Assembly (NCBI GenBank): GCA_914767715.1
Contig: OU612065.1
Span: forward strand, 38,068,001-38,132,000
DNA from: Membranipora membranacea
Lineage: Eukaryota; Bryozoa; Gymnolaemata; Cheilostomatida; Membraniporidae
DNA: 64,000 nt
Direction of reading: 5' to 3'
A model generated the notes under the pieces. The model searched no databases. It had not been told where the DNA came from and saw only the letters and a program-made list of their open reading frames with translations. The position numbers were made by a program, and so were the translations under genes. Shown one piece after another: positions 1 through 11,270 of the stretch (positions within the stretch are counted from its first letter, which is position 1; each line of letters opens with the position of its first letter).

Positions 1-260
1 AAGAGATTGTTGTAAAAATATTCTAAAAATATATTTGCTTTATAACTAATCTTCTGTCATTCAAACCAATGAGGGAGTTCATTGGCCTTCATTGTTCAAA
101 CACATTATCTTCTAACAATTAATAATGAATATTGTCAACTTGTATAGAGTTGTCTTTCTGTTTTAAAGAGAGGGCGATTTGTGCCCTTGCCATTCTCCCT
201 TCCCTCACTTTCCATTTTTTAGTGATTTCTGTTGATTTGCTATTTATTTATATATTACAG

Positions 261-360
261 GGCTGAGCCTAGTCTGAAGCAGCAGTCTGAATCTTGTGGA
301 GGAGATATCATTACAAACTTGATATGTATATTGCGACCAGATTCCAACACTAATATATAA
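261..360 (+). CDS. Probable terminal coding exon of an upstream gene (partial)
   Basis: A pyrimidine/AT-rich tract ending in ATTACAG precedes an open frame that runs from 261 to a TAA at 358-360. Read in phase 1 it gives 33 codons including the stop, starting AEPSLKQQSE and ending RPDSNTNI. The rest of the gene would lie to the left of the window. No domain is recognisable in so short a tail. The evidence is only splice consensus plus an open frame, so this could be chance. Confidence 0.35.
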
Positions 361-750
361 ATCAGGGTTATCAATTTTACATTTTTTCCATCCATACCAT
401 GTTATCCGTCCATTATTTTATACTGAATATATCATACTCATGAGGCGTTAAATGCTCGATATAACATGATTAATCTGGTGGAATGGTACTGCGTTAATAA
501 TTTTGTTCTGACTTTTGGCAAGGAGTTTCGACTCCTTGCTTGTTAGGTGTCTTCACATCTCCAAAAGTGTATCTTCTCGAGCAGATTAGCATAGAGTGTA
601 TTTATCCAGATACCCTGTCTGCTGTATATAGCCACTGCCACTAACCCATGTATATTATACTAATTATTTTATCGTCTTCCAATATTTTTTCTAATGAAGT
701 ATTTACTCCGAAATATCTGAACTGATACTGGTTTGTGATTGAAATGAATG

Positions 751-877
751 ATATAAACTAGCCTTATCACAGCAGACTCGTTTTTGTTATTTTTTGATAC
801 AACAGAAATGAGGCCGAAAATTTTTGTTGTTGAATACAACAAAAATGGGATCGCTGTGATAAGGCTTATATAAACTA
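751..877. mobile_element. Hairpin MITE-like element with 10-bp flanking repeats
   Basis: The 10-mer ATATAAACTA occurs at 751-760 and again at 868-877. Between them the ends are inverted: GCCTTATCACAGC at 761-773 and GCTGTGATAAGGC at 853-865. The interior is T-rich and carries a second inverted pair around TTTTTGTTG/CAACAAAAA. Terminal inverted repeats plus an exact flanking duplication fit a non-autonomous DNA element. No transposase is present and the superfamily is not assignable. Confidence 0.6.
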
Positions 878-1329
878 ATCCACAGAAATTCTGCATTCAC
901 TTATATTTGGAAATAACATCATTTTATCTTTCATGCTTTGAGTGTAATTCGACCCAGTTATTCCTCACATGTCAGTATTCTGTTATTTTTCACCAGTATT
1001 TGATTACTCAAATTGTCAAATAAATAAACATCACTTCTATGGCGACCAGATGTAACAGCGATCCTATCATATCGAACTATTAGATATACAAATCATACAA
1101 AGTTGTGTGTTTGTATATCAATTAAAGTTTCTAGAGATATGTAATGCCACCCTCCGCAAGCTAACATGGTAATGCAATGTTGGGTCTTGCAATCGATTTG
1201 TATGAAATGACGTATCGGGCCATAGTTCAATTTTAATTTCAAGGTCCATCATACCATAATGATGGGCTGTTCTTCCCAGCAAAAAACTTACTTCGAATGC
1301 AAACCTTTCTCACAATAATATACCGGTTG

Positions 1330-1381
1330 ATGAAACCAATGAACTCCCTCTTCCCAGGAAGAGGGAGTTCATTGATGAAAC
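1330..1381. repeat. 38-bp palindrome flanked by 7-bp direct repeats
   Basis: A near-perfect palindrome spans 1337-1374. It begins CAATGAACTCCCTC and ends GAGGGAGTTCATTG, with a 2-nt centre. It is bounded on both sides by ATGAAAC (1330-1336 and 1375-1381). The arrangement looks like a target-site duplication around a minimal inverted-repeat insertion. Related palindromes are at 2470, 9850, 10513 and 55286. Confidence 0.6.
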
Positions 1382-2462
1382 CTTGCGAGGTTTTGGGTCA
1401 TGGGCACCTTATCCGGTATATTATATAGAACTGCTCCTGGGTATGATGAATTAGTAATATTGGCGACAGATACCTGCTGTGTTTTCAAATCAACAGATGG
1501 TGGGAATTTTAACAGGCGAATGCCATGCCCGAATGAAACACATATGACTTGCGTATCTATCGTGATGATTGTTTTATCCACAAATTCATGTGAAAAGGTT
1601 ATCAGTGACTCAAGTTGACTATAGGAGGCTTATGTGGGCATGTGGGCGACATATTATGCTGCCGTAGGTATTATATATAATCACCTTGCTAGACCAAACA
1701 GTGTCCAGAATCCAGATGCTTGGTTTATCACTACTTTATTTAAATAAATAAACACTATTGCTATACGATAGGAGGAACATAAGTTACTCCTTGCTATAAG
1801 TTGTGACAATGTGAAATACTGGTTCAGGTGACTACCTATTGTTACAAAAACTAATCACAAAGTACTATGTTTTAAAAAGAATACAGACTAGATCCCTGAA
1901 CTATTATGTTTTACGATGTGGCATCGTTAAAATAAAGCTAAGCGCTGGTAACACAAAGTGTGTCATGATGAGACACGGTGACATGGAACTGAAAGCTGGA
2001 TGACAAGGTAAAGCAGTTTCTTGTGGACATGGTTCAGAGCCAACACAGGTATCATGTAAGATTTGCACGACTTTCTATCGATTGTAGTTAAATATTGTTC
2101 AAAAGATGCTGACCCTGATATCAGAAACTCAAAATACATACGATGAAGTTAATTTAAAAACAATACATTGGATGGTCACAAAACAAAGAAACACATACAA
2201 ATACATATTATCATTGTAGGGTTATCTGCACATAATCGGCAAGATGAGACAACTTATGTTCAAAATTGTGTTCAGTTGCAAGTTTCAGTGACCTTGGAGA
2301 TTTTTTTCTGTTATGAGTATTATGAACAACAGGTAACAAATTTTAGGCTTTTTATGTACTAAACTTATACAGTGCTATAAAAAAGCCAGCATTAATGTAT
2401 GTACTAATGTGAGGCATCTACGACATCACAATATCACAAGCCTAGTGACCTTTACTATTGTA

Positions 2463-2500
2463 GTATCACCAGAGACTATATCTATAGTCTCTGGTATCAC
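2463..2500. repeat. 24-bp palindrome flanked by 7-bp direct repeats
   Basis: CAGAGACTATA and TATAGTCTCTG form a palindrome at 2470-2493 with a 2-nt centre. GTATCAC lies immediately on both sides (2463-2469 and 2494-2500). The architecture is the same as the element at 1337. Confidence 0.6.
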
Positions 2501-2664
2501 ATCTTACGCAATCTTAGACTTTAGTGAGGAGTGATGAGATGGAAGTCACCTCAAAAGGGCTAGTTTGTTACTGTTGCCCTAAAGTCAGGATATGGATGTG
2601 CGGGGAAGGGGATGTGTGGGGGTGGGAAGGGATGTGTGGGGTTGGAAGGGGACGATGGATGATA

Positions 2665-5222
2665 TCATGCTCCAACTCTCTTAGCTCTCTGCTTATCAAA
2701 CCGAGCTTCCATCTCTTCGAGAACCTTTGGTGTGTATCTCACTATCAGCTTTACTTGTCCTAAAATATAACGAGTAGAAGCATTAAAGTAAATAACTATG
2801 AGACCATATGAATACATTAGGAGTTGCTCCTCCTCTAGTTGGTGACACATGATCAGTAGGGCGGGAGTTACTGAAATGCAGATAAATTGGATCAAATTGT
2901 GTCTAGTTGAGAGGTGAAATTAGCCTTTTCATGTTAGAAGGAAAGGTTGTTGATAATGAGATGAGACCGCCATTAATAGGTAATGTCTGAACACTCTAAC
3001 TGAGACGACAGCAACTTGATGATTAGAGAGACGAAAAGACCATACATAACAGCAGTTTGTGGACTCAAAATGAAACTCGAAGGGCTGCGACAAGTTAACG
3101 TCTATTTCAAATGCTAGTTTAGTATTAGATCCTTAGGCAAAGTTTTACTTTATATAAATTAAGATTTTTTGGCATCAATTTAGACTTGAATGTTCCATTA
3201 ATCGAATCCTATCATGGGCAAAAAAAACACACAGAAACTCACTGTGTGTTCTAAATAAGTTAAATTTTGAATTGATGATTCCATTAGATTCATTGATTTG
3301 ATGAATATTTTACTTGAAATTGCACAATATCAAATAAAGCTGAAAATTTTGGCTTCATTATCTGGATTTGTTTCAAATACGATACAATCTTAAGTCAAAG
3401 CTGACGGCAGCAGCTCGAGATTGAGGCTAAATTTTGACTTACTCTGTGCAGCTTTGAGAAGATCCACAGCTTTTTCATGACTTTCCCCTTCGACGCTCTG
3501 TAAGGCAATATAATCATGTTTTTACATATTCAGACAACCTCCTACTAAAATCAGACTGCTCCTGCATTAAGTCAAGATCAAAAGCACCACATTGATATAA
3601 GAGAAGTATTAAGCATTGCGTTTCAATGGAAATAGGGAAATTAAGGTGCCAGTCCCAATATAATCCTTATCAAGGAGTCACTCCTTGCCTTTATATCGTT
3701 CTCGGAAGTTATCCCTCTACAGCTCAGACACTATGAAGGTATGAGGACAGGATCTTTACTCACCACACCATTAACAGAGAGAAGTTGATCCCCTCTCTTC
3801 AGACCTCCATGTTTATCTGCCACTCCTCCAGGTATTATCCTAGATATGTATATAGGAGAGTTCTGTTCCTTACCGCCCATCACGTTAAAGCCGAGACCCT
3901 CCTCAGTCTTCGGTAATATTACTACTCGGGGGTGGGCGTGACCTTCACTGGCAGCAAACGCAGCTACTGTAGCCTGAAAAGTCAATAAACATCATGAGTA
4001 TTATTGAAAGTGTGGAGTTATTCATATGGCAGCAGCTATTTTAATTTCCCCCTATTTAATACAGAATGAAGGAAAATAATTGCCACCTCATAATCTTCAT
4101 TGAAATATTTGGACAAAAAACAGTAGCATTGAAAAGTTTCAGCTGCCTGCGAACTCGCCCCTTACCTAACCATGTATTATACCCACTCTGCTAATTTTTC
4201 CCTGCATCAGTGTCAAGATATACTTAGCTTTTGGCTACAACTGAACATAGCATGAAGGAAATACCTGATGGTGCTGTACAGATAGTTCATATATATCTGA
4301 AGACAATCCTTCAGGCAGAATGCTCTTATGGTGATGTTTATGTGTGTTTACTCACTTTAGCAGTGGCGTGAGCTCTGATATCTGTGTTACCTTGTGGCTG
4401 TACAGTCTGATATATTTGTTCATAAACCTCTCTTACTGATTTGAAGAAATCACTTTGTAATACTCGCTTCAGATCAGCTAACTGTTGTGAGGGCATTGAA
4501 GGATCGCTCTCTTAAAATATAAAATACCCGTGAAAATAGCTGGTAAGCCTTTGAAAGAAAACTGATATAAGAATAAACACAAGACCACTGCAGTTATCCT
4601 TGAGTTATGTATGGATAGTCTCGAAGAGCTTTACTGAAGACGATTAAGAGCTTATATTAATAAAGTATTGCTATGAAAGCTCAACACAGTCAGCACAAAC
4701 TCTATGTTGCAACCATTGTGGTATTGGCCTAGGTCTACTGGTGTTAATGTTGGTAAACCGTAACTAGTCTCGTCTAAATTCCTGTTGTGTATGAGCCACA
4801 CAACACGAGAAAGTATGCAGTTCTTGATAACTTACTCTTTTGTAATTGATCAAGAAGCTCAACAGCTCTCTCTACATCTAAAAAAAAAGAATTTTTCATC
4901 ATATATCATAAACATACTTATGATTGATATCCATAAAATGATATGTTCACTGAAAAAAAACAAACCTCAAGCAGACATGCTACATAACAGACAGATTACA
5001 TTATCGACAAAATGGGAGTAGCAGCCAGGAGGTTTTTATGAGATATGATGAACCGCCTCAAGGTTCCTGTTTTGCAACTGATTTACCGACTTTCCAAACA
5101 CGTTGACAACCTCTGCAAGACACAAATTCTACTCACAAATGCTATAATATAAGTCAGCACATTGACTAACCTTTTTGTAGATGAAGATCTTCATCAGAGT
5201 AATCCATCTGCAATTCTGCCAT
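2665..5222 (-). CDS. LIN7: LIN7 (VELI/MALS) L27-PDZ polarity scaffold, complete
   Basis: Six coding exons on the minus strand: 5171-5222, 4836-4877, 4356-4510, 3764-3973, 3443-3497 and 2665-2759. All junctions are GT-AG and phases agree, giving 202 residues, within the usual LIN7 range of about 200-230. The start ATG is at 5222-5220 and the stop is TGA at 2667-2665. Residues about 18-80 form the L27 region ([22 protein letters not shown]). Then comes the hallmark linker [15 protein letters not shown] and a PDZ domain with the GLGF carboxylate-binding loop at 109-112, followed by [13 protein letters not shown] and [15 protein letters not shown]. The tail [10 protein letters not shown] is the LIN7 signature. 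In other animals LIN7 joins CASK/LIN2 and LIN10 and binds PALS1 at basolateral and synaptic junctions, sorting receptors by their C-terminal PDZ ligands. No damage is seen. Identity is very secure; the first exon is short but fits in phase and character. Confidence 0.96.
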
Positions 5223-6274
5223 TGCACTGAGCTTTTGCTGACTCCTACTTTGTTTTGATGCAGATGATCAACTTACGATCAGTCTCCTTTATGCTGCTGA
5301 GTTTCCTTCAACAGTGACAATAATCCATCAAATGCAATTTTTGAAATAAATATTTTTGCAAAGCAACGCAAAGAAACAATTCCCATGACCTGCTAAGGCC
5401 TGCAGTAGTTTATAAAAATCACACCTCTAAGCACACCCTTGTGCATGCCTCTCCAGGCCGGCCTAGCCCTAGGCCTAGGCCAGGGCCAGGAACTCCTAAC
5501 TATAAAGACAAAATCCATGTTAAGAAATTGGTTTGCTTTGTCAAAAGAATCAGATAAACAACAGTTTAAATGGGGTTGGAACTTCAGTCAATTGTGATGG
5601 AGTGGTTATGACAAAGAAAGAAGAAGGCTAATCTGTAATAATGTAGGTGTAATGTATGTTTAATGTTACATGTTACATGTAGTAATGGTAATTAAATGAG
5701 TGAATGAACTGTTTATGCTTGATGCACCAATGAGTTCGAGAAACTCTTTGGACTGCTTGTACAATCCTTATCAATCCTGCCTACTACATGCTTACCTAAT
5801 CAATCACAGCACCAAAGAAAGGTAATGACCCTGTTTTTTTCTTTAGTTGGTGAGTATTTCAGTTCTTAGTTCCAAAATCTGATCTTTGATTTATTGATTT
5901 GGACACTTTCCGATTACTAAAGGGTAGGGTCTTCGCACCCCGTCTCTCCTGTAAGCTAAATGTGGTAGAATTAGTATTAACTATCAAGGTCAAGTACAGA
6001 AAAATTATAGACTACCCTATTTGAGTTATCTCCTCATTGATCAAAGAATTGAGGGCATCATAATCTACTTTGATGATTGTCTACCCATGTGTACAAAGGG
6101 GACAACTCTCACTTACAAAAGACAGTCAAATCTGTGTTATCAGTGCATCAATTAATTTAATGTCTAACAACACAATGTAATTGCATGTGAGGATACACCT
6201 CTTACCCTGAGTTATAGCTCTATAGTTTTATACAGTTTGAGCAGCAATGTATTCCTCACCTATCCTCACATATC
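5223..6274. other. Intergenic and 5' flank of LIN7
   Basis: No gene is seen. This holds the LIN7 promoter and 5' UTR on the minus strand. A GGCC-rich imperfect palindrome (ccaggccggcctag, ccctaggcctaggcc) lies around 5454-5490, the only GC-rich patch near the LIN7 start. The right end may contain the 3' tail of the minus-strand retrotransposon fragment. Confidence 0.4.
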
Positions 6275-6811
6275 TCAACTTTGTCCTGTTCGGGTAGCGG
6301 GTGCCTGCAGGAGGCCCAGCTCTATCAAACTTCTCCATCTAATCCTGCCCTGAGCATCCTCTTCACTGAGGGAACAGGATTGGAGATCCTTCCTGATTGT
6401 ATCCTTCCATCTATGCTTTGGGCATCCCCGATTTCTCCTTCCTTCCACTTGCATTTCATGTACTCTTCTGATGTCATCATCTTCCTCTCTTCTGCACACA
6501 TGCCCAAACCATTGCAACCTTCTTCTTCTCATCAAGTCTAACACACTCATGACATTCACTTCTTGCCTTATACTTTCGCTGGTTTTGTGCTCCTCAAGAC
6601 TAATTCCAAGGCAGCATCGCAACATTCTCATCTCACATACACTGAATCTTTCAGCAAGATAATCTGTCAATGGCCATGTTTCAGCTCCATACAATAACAC
6701 CGGGCGTATCACTGTCTTATAGATGAGCACCTTCAACTTCTGAGGGACTTTCCTGGCGCAAAATACTCCCATTAACTCTCTCCACTTATCCCAGGCTCTG
6801 CCAATGCCCAC
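6275..6811 (-). mobile_element. Non-LTR retrotransposon reverse-transcriptase C-terminus, 5'-truncated
   Basis: A 178-codon open frame on the minus strand ends at 6275. It carries the post-catalytic signature of RTE/CR1-like elements: YKTVIRPVLLYGAETWPLT, then an RMLRCCLGI segment, LQWFGHVCRR, the GCPKHRWKDTIRKDL motif and a C-terminal RWRSLIELG segment. The catalytic FADD palm lies upstream in complete elements and is absent here, so this is a dead 5'-truncated copy. The frame is unbroken, which suggests a fairly recent insertion. The exact clade needs a database comparison. Confidence 0.85.
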
Positions 6812-6815
6812 TGAT

Positions 6816-6990
6816 AATCTATAAAACTACAAATCTATTATACAATCTATAGAATTCTTATAAGTTATCATTAAAATTCTACAAATCTACAGAAACTACA
6901 ATACCCGAGCAAAGTGGCTTTCCTACAATCCTATAATAATCTATAAAACTGCAAATCTATTATACAATCTATAGAATTCATATAAGTAGG
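6816..6990. repeat. Direct repeat of about 50 bp, 122 bp apart
   Basis: The segment starting AATCTATAAAACT at 6816 recurs at 6938 with few changes and continues through tacaatctatagaattc. About 70 bp of unrelated sequence separates the copies. It sits between the two retrotransposon fragments and may be a local tandem duplication or an insertion scar. Confidence 0.6.
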
Positions 6991-7129
6991 TGTGTCAAAA
7001 TAGCAGTGGATATAATATAACGTTGGATTTCACTGGAGACAATTCACCACGTAATATTGTGTGCTGTGGAACTTAACATACTCTATGATTGAGTATATTT
7101 CCTCTATGTATTTTCCTAAAGCACAATTA

Positions 7130-7960
7130 GTGATTCGATGTCATTTGATAATCATATTGAATATATAAAAACTAAAATACAAAAAAATATCAATTTGTTA
7201 CAATTATGCAGAACATTTTTGACTACACAATCAGCCAGACAGTTTTACTTTCAATTCATACATTGCCACATCATAAATGGAATACAATTTTTCTTGAATA
7301 TCAGTCCAAAATATCAGCTAGATTCATTTTATGTTCATCAGAATGCTGCGCTAAGAATTATTGCAAATATTCATTACAATCCAGTTCAATTATCAAATAC
7401 GTTTTTCTTATGTCGTACTTTAAAAATATTGCCACTTCCTAGTCTTCTTATATATTTTAGTTCTCTCTATGCCTACAGAATAATGTATAACAACACACCT
7501 AGCTATATTAATGATCTTTTTCTTTCTAGAAATCGAAGATACCCCAAGCGCGATAATTTTCTTATTTTACCTCCTAATGATAAACTAAACATTGCAATTG
7601 CTTCATCTTTTAATAATCTTCCTTTGTCAATACGCTCACTGAGCAAAGTAACATCATATAAATCTGGCGTATTCAAATATCTTTTGTTTCAATTATAACA
7701 TTATCTTTTTATCTCTGCAACAAGTTTTGCCTCTGCACAATACTATAATGAAATTATCTTAACATTTTTATTTTCTCCCTTCTCAAAGACATCCTATCTA
7801 TTTCCACCTCACTACTGAAACATTTTAACTCATCTTCAGTCTCAAGCTTTCCTTTATTTCTCTTTTCCTTTTCCTTTTTTTTCGGCACTATTCGGAAAAC
7901 ATTCCACTACTGGAATGAAATAGACTGCCAATAAAAGTGTAAAAAAAAAAAAAAAAAAAA
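7130..7960 (+). mobile_element. Second non-LTR retrotransposon 3' fragment with poly(A) tail
   Basis: An open frame at 7138-7698 (186 codons) has the layout of the region after the polymerase in Jockey/CR1-like reverse transcriptases: FDNHIEYIKTKIQKNINLL, a YFQFIHCHIINGIQFF helix, HQNAALRII, and a C-terminal SSFNNLPLSIRSL block followed by KSGVFKYLL. A 3' region follows, with AATAAA at 7930-7935 and an A20 run at 7941-7960, consistent with target-primed reverse transcription. It is severely 5'-truncated; the true left end and target duplication were not located. It belongs to a different family from the neighbour at 6275-6811. Confidence 0.75.
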
Positions 7961-9842
7961 GCATTGAAATATAGTTCATATAAAATAAATACACAAGCAT
8001 TACATCTGGCAGATCAGTTTATTGTTGTCAGAAAAATCATAAAAATGTATTCAATGTACATTTATTTCTAGCCTGTCTCAACAAGCTTATCCTAATTTAT
8101 TTCATACTAGATTATTTGGCTCCTCATAAGAACATATAATTGATGTTGTTACATTATCTGTCTTCAGCTAATTTGCCTGCCAAGGCGGTAATTACACTGA
8201 AAGTGAGCTTATAATTATCGTACCTTGTGACCAAACTCAACTGGATAAAATGAGGTGGCTGGTCAGGACTGGACTCAGTCGAGTTAGCCAAGCATTACCG
8301 GAAACACAAATCTGGATTTTGTTTTTCATCAGATTTTACACGGAGCGTTACCTGAACATAGGTGAGGATCTTTTAACGTGAGATTCTGATAATCAATTAC
8401 ATTTGTGCAGAGCTCCTGGAGTTTAGCTGACTACTTGAATCGGTAGCCAATATTTAACCTGCATCCATCAGTAATGTGCTTCATGTGATGGCATGAAGGG
8501 ACTAAATACAGAGCGGATGGCTTCAGGGTGTAACAATATTTGTCTCCGTAGTTTACAGGGTTTTATCAGTTTTTTTTAATGTTTTACATCTTTTTATTTC
8601 ATCGTTATATAGTGCATGTACTTAATTGAAATCTCTGGGAAAATTAAACGTTGTTCTAATTAGGAAATGTCTCATTGTGATGGGAGACCAGCATTCTAAT
8701 GTCTGATATATATCAGCATCTCATCCAAGCCAATGACTATTTATAATCTTTGTCCAAGCTGCGAAGCAAGGCATAATGTGTGTGAATTAGATACTGTTGA
8801 TCTTGATTAACTGCCATTTGATTGCTCACTGAACCGCAAAATTACATCTACTATGGAGGCTATAACAAAATATATGACTAACAGCCAGTGAGAGATAAGA
8901 GCGTAGTGGGTACAGAGGTTAGTTAACTGGACTCATCGCTCTAGAGACTACTAGTAGTGCTGATAACACATAATTACCTTTTCTTGATTTTGTAAATTGA
9001 TGATCATGATCATGTACTATATAGCAGCAGTTCCTAACTGTTAGAGCTGTAATTATATTAACATCATGTAATTGAGGCAGCTACAGCCCATGCAGTAGAA
9101 GCGCAGTTTGAACTCTTCTACAGTCTGCTAGTAACACATTATATGATTTGCTTCCATTATTATTATTATTTTATTAATCATGTAATGTGTATATTAACAG
9201 TGATTTTAAATCAACAAATGTTACGGCAGTTACAATGAATAAGCAGTATACTCAGGATTTAACACTACCAACGAATACTGGAACCGTCACTCATCGTGTA
9301 GCGTAAGGATTACCTGTATACATCTCTTCAATTACTAGCTTCATTTATTACAGTAAGTAGTTTATAATAGCTGTTGATATAGAACTAGACATGTATGTGT
9401 TGGGTAGTACACGACATCTGGTGTCTTCTTCTTGGTGGGAGGAGTTGGTTAAGTTCCTTGTTTGAGGTAATATATAACAGTTGCTCTCCTCTTATACTTA
9501 CTATACCTGTCTCCTCCGGGACAGGAGGGAGAAGTTAAAAGGGAGGGAGGGGGGGGGGGCACTAACTGCTCCTCTCCTCCCTCAGCCTCAGCCTCATCTC
9601 ATTAGCAGCCTCACATGTTATTCATCAAGTTATTGAGCTCGAGCTATGAGGAAATTATATCACGATTCGTGGTGTATGGTGAAAAAAGCAATGTACATGC
9701 TACATACGTAATGAGACACAATTATAATTATCAATCAGACATCCATTGACATATCTTTATCTTTGTCCGTCTTGATTCCTAATTGTTCAACGGCATTTCA
9801 GAAATGAACTGAAATGAGAAAAAGCCTCACTAATTGAGATCA

Positions 9843-9874
9843 GTTCAATCAGGGAGAATTCTCCCTGGTTCAAT
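9843..9874. repeat. 18-bp perfect palindrome flanked by 7-bp direct repeats
   Basis: CAGGGAGAATTCTCCCTG at 9850-9867 is a perfect palindrome. GTTCAAT stands on both sides (9843-9849 and 9868-9874). It is the smallest member of the palindrome set seen in this window. Confidence 0.6.
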
Positions 9875-10505
9875 CTATTTGAGCGATTTTGATGAATAAA
9901 TCAGACTTTTCAGATGATCAAATTGTATATTCGATTGATTTTGATTAGGCCATAGCGTGTTGGATGGTCGAATTTAATAGCAATTAGGAGGGTGCCGAAG
10001 TTATTAACCATGTGTTACAGGCCTATGATTCAGCAAGAAAATTGAATTGTCTTTTGCACACTTCGGCAATGAATATTTTTTGATCTTGAATTGTGACTCG
10101 TTTTATTTAGTTTTGATTTTTTGCAATATGAAACTTCTGATGTCTTACAAATCTATTTTGTTAGTGTAGTGTTGTTACATTTGTATGTTTGGTTGCAAAT
10201 TCACTCATGTGGCACTTGAAGGCGCTGTGAGATTAATTGTCATAACCATAAATATATAAATACTAATGGTCATAGCAAAAGGTGGTTACTATTATGGCTG
10301 GGGTTAACAGTCTACCACAAGCCGATTACCGATTGAGATAGAGTAGAGATAGTATAAATACTGTCCTGTTGTGATTAGAGTTACCTCTGAAAGACCAGAC
10401 GGTGTATCACATTCACATCTACATCTAAGGTCAACAGGTCAATACTCAAACACAAGGTTCACTAAAATAGGATCGAAATCAGGCATGGTGTTCATCTTTT
10501 AGAAG

Positions 10506-10549
10506 ATACTGTCACAGAGTAAGGATATATCCTTAATCTGTGATACTGT
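10506..10549. repeat. 30-bp palindrome flanked by 7-bp direct repeats
   Basis: CACAGAGTAAGGAT pairs with ATCCTTAATCTGTG (one mismatch) at 10513-10542. ATACTGT flanks it at 10506-10512 and 10543-10549. The motif CAGAGTAAGGATAT recurs near 48.9 kb and 61.4 kb. Confidence 0.6.
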
Positions 10550-11270
10550 TATCAGTAGGTAATAAGCCTATACTGAGAATGTACTGGGCTAAACTGTGAT
10601 TTTTTTCCAGTTCAGTATTATTTCTCAGTATAATCAGCCAGTAAAGGCATTCAGAGACTGCTTGTTTTTGAAAAAATTGCCTTTACACAGATGAGAAACC
10701 ATGTGGGAAAAGTTAGCATTGGCATTCAGAAAACATGATGGCTTTTAGAAACATGCATCCCTCTAAATTGTGACAACAATATCGATCAGCAGTAATGTCA
10801 TACTGTGTAGCTGTAGTGGTGATTTATGGTAGATCAGTAGAGGATTATGACGCTGGTATAACACCTGGTGTGATTTGCTTCATCTGACTCAGTTATACCT
10901 AACTATGAAGTATTATCGTAATCATTTAGGTATTTTACCTCTGTAATACAAATGGTAACAGACCATGTTGATGTTGAGCTACCTGCACAAACTCTCATTG
11001 TTGGACCTTAGTCTAGCCCCTATTTTATCAACTACTGGTGCATAAGTAGCCACAGAGACTTTAGATAGCCATACCAACAGATTATCATTGTTTTATCCCA
11101 ACTTTCTATCTCCACAGTTTTTTTTCTAGTTACCATTAGCATTTTACTTATTATTATAATACAACAAAATAGCTCTGTTCATTTATTTCAGGACTGAATT
11201 AACACTGGAATGCTATATGAACTGCTTAGGTAGAGGCTTTTCCCCACACTACCGATAAAAGGAGGCTACC

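Larger units (their letters stand above)
361..2664. other. Intergenic stretch with small hairpin elements
   Basis: No convincing exon was found. The short open frames of 64-79 codons here show no domain, signal peptide or splice context. The stretch holds a hairpin element (751-877), two direct-repeat-flanked palindromes (around 1337 and 2470), a CAAGGAGT/ACTCCTTG hairpin at 520-539 and a G-rich simple tract near 2597-2652. The 3' UTR of LIN7 must lie at its right end. Confidence 0.5.
7961..11270. other. Intergenic, no gene recognised
   Basis: AT-rich with no plausible exon chain. It contains two direct-repeat-flanked palindromes (around 9850 and 10513), a G-run at about 9541-9560 and simple ATT repeats near 9160. 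The right end is the promoter region of the GT31 gene. Confidence 0.5.

Noticed and set aside
3228-3250. AACACACAG/CTGTGTGTT hairpin as another micro-palindrome
   Set aside because: It has a 7-nt loop, lies beside a poly(A) run and lacks flanking direct repeats.
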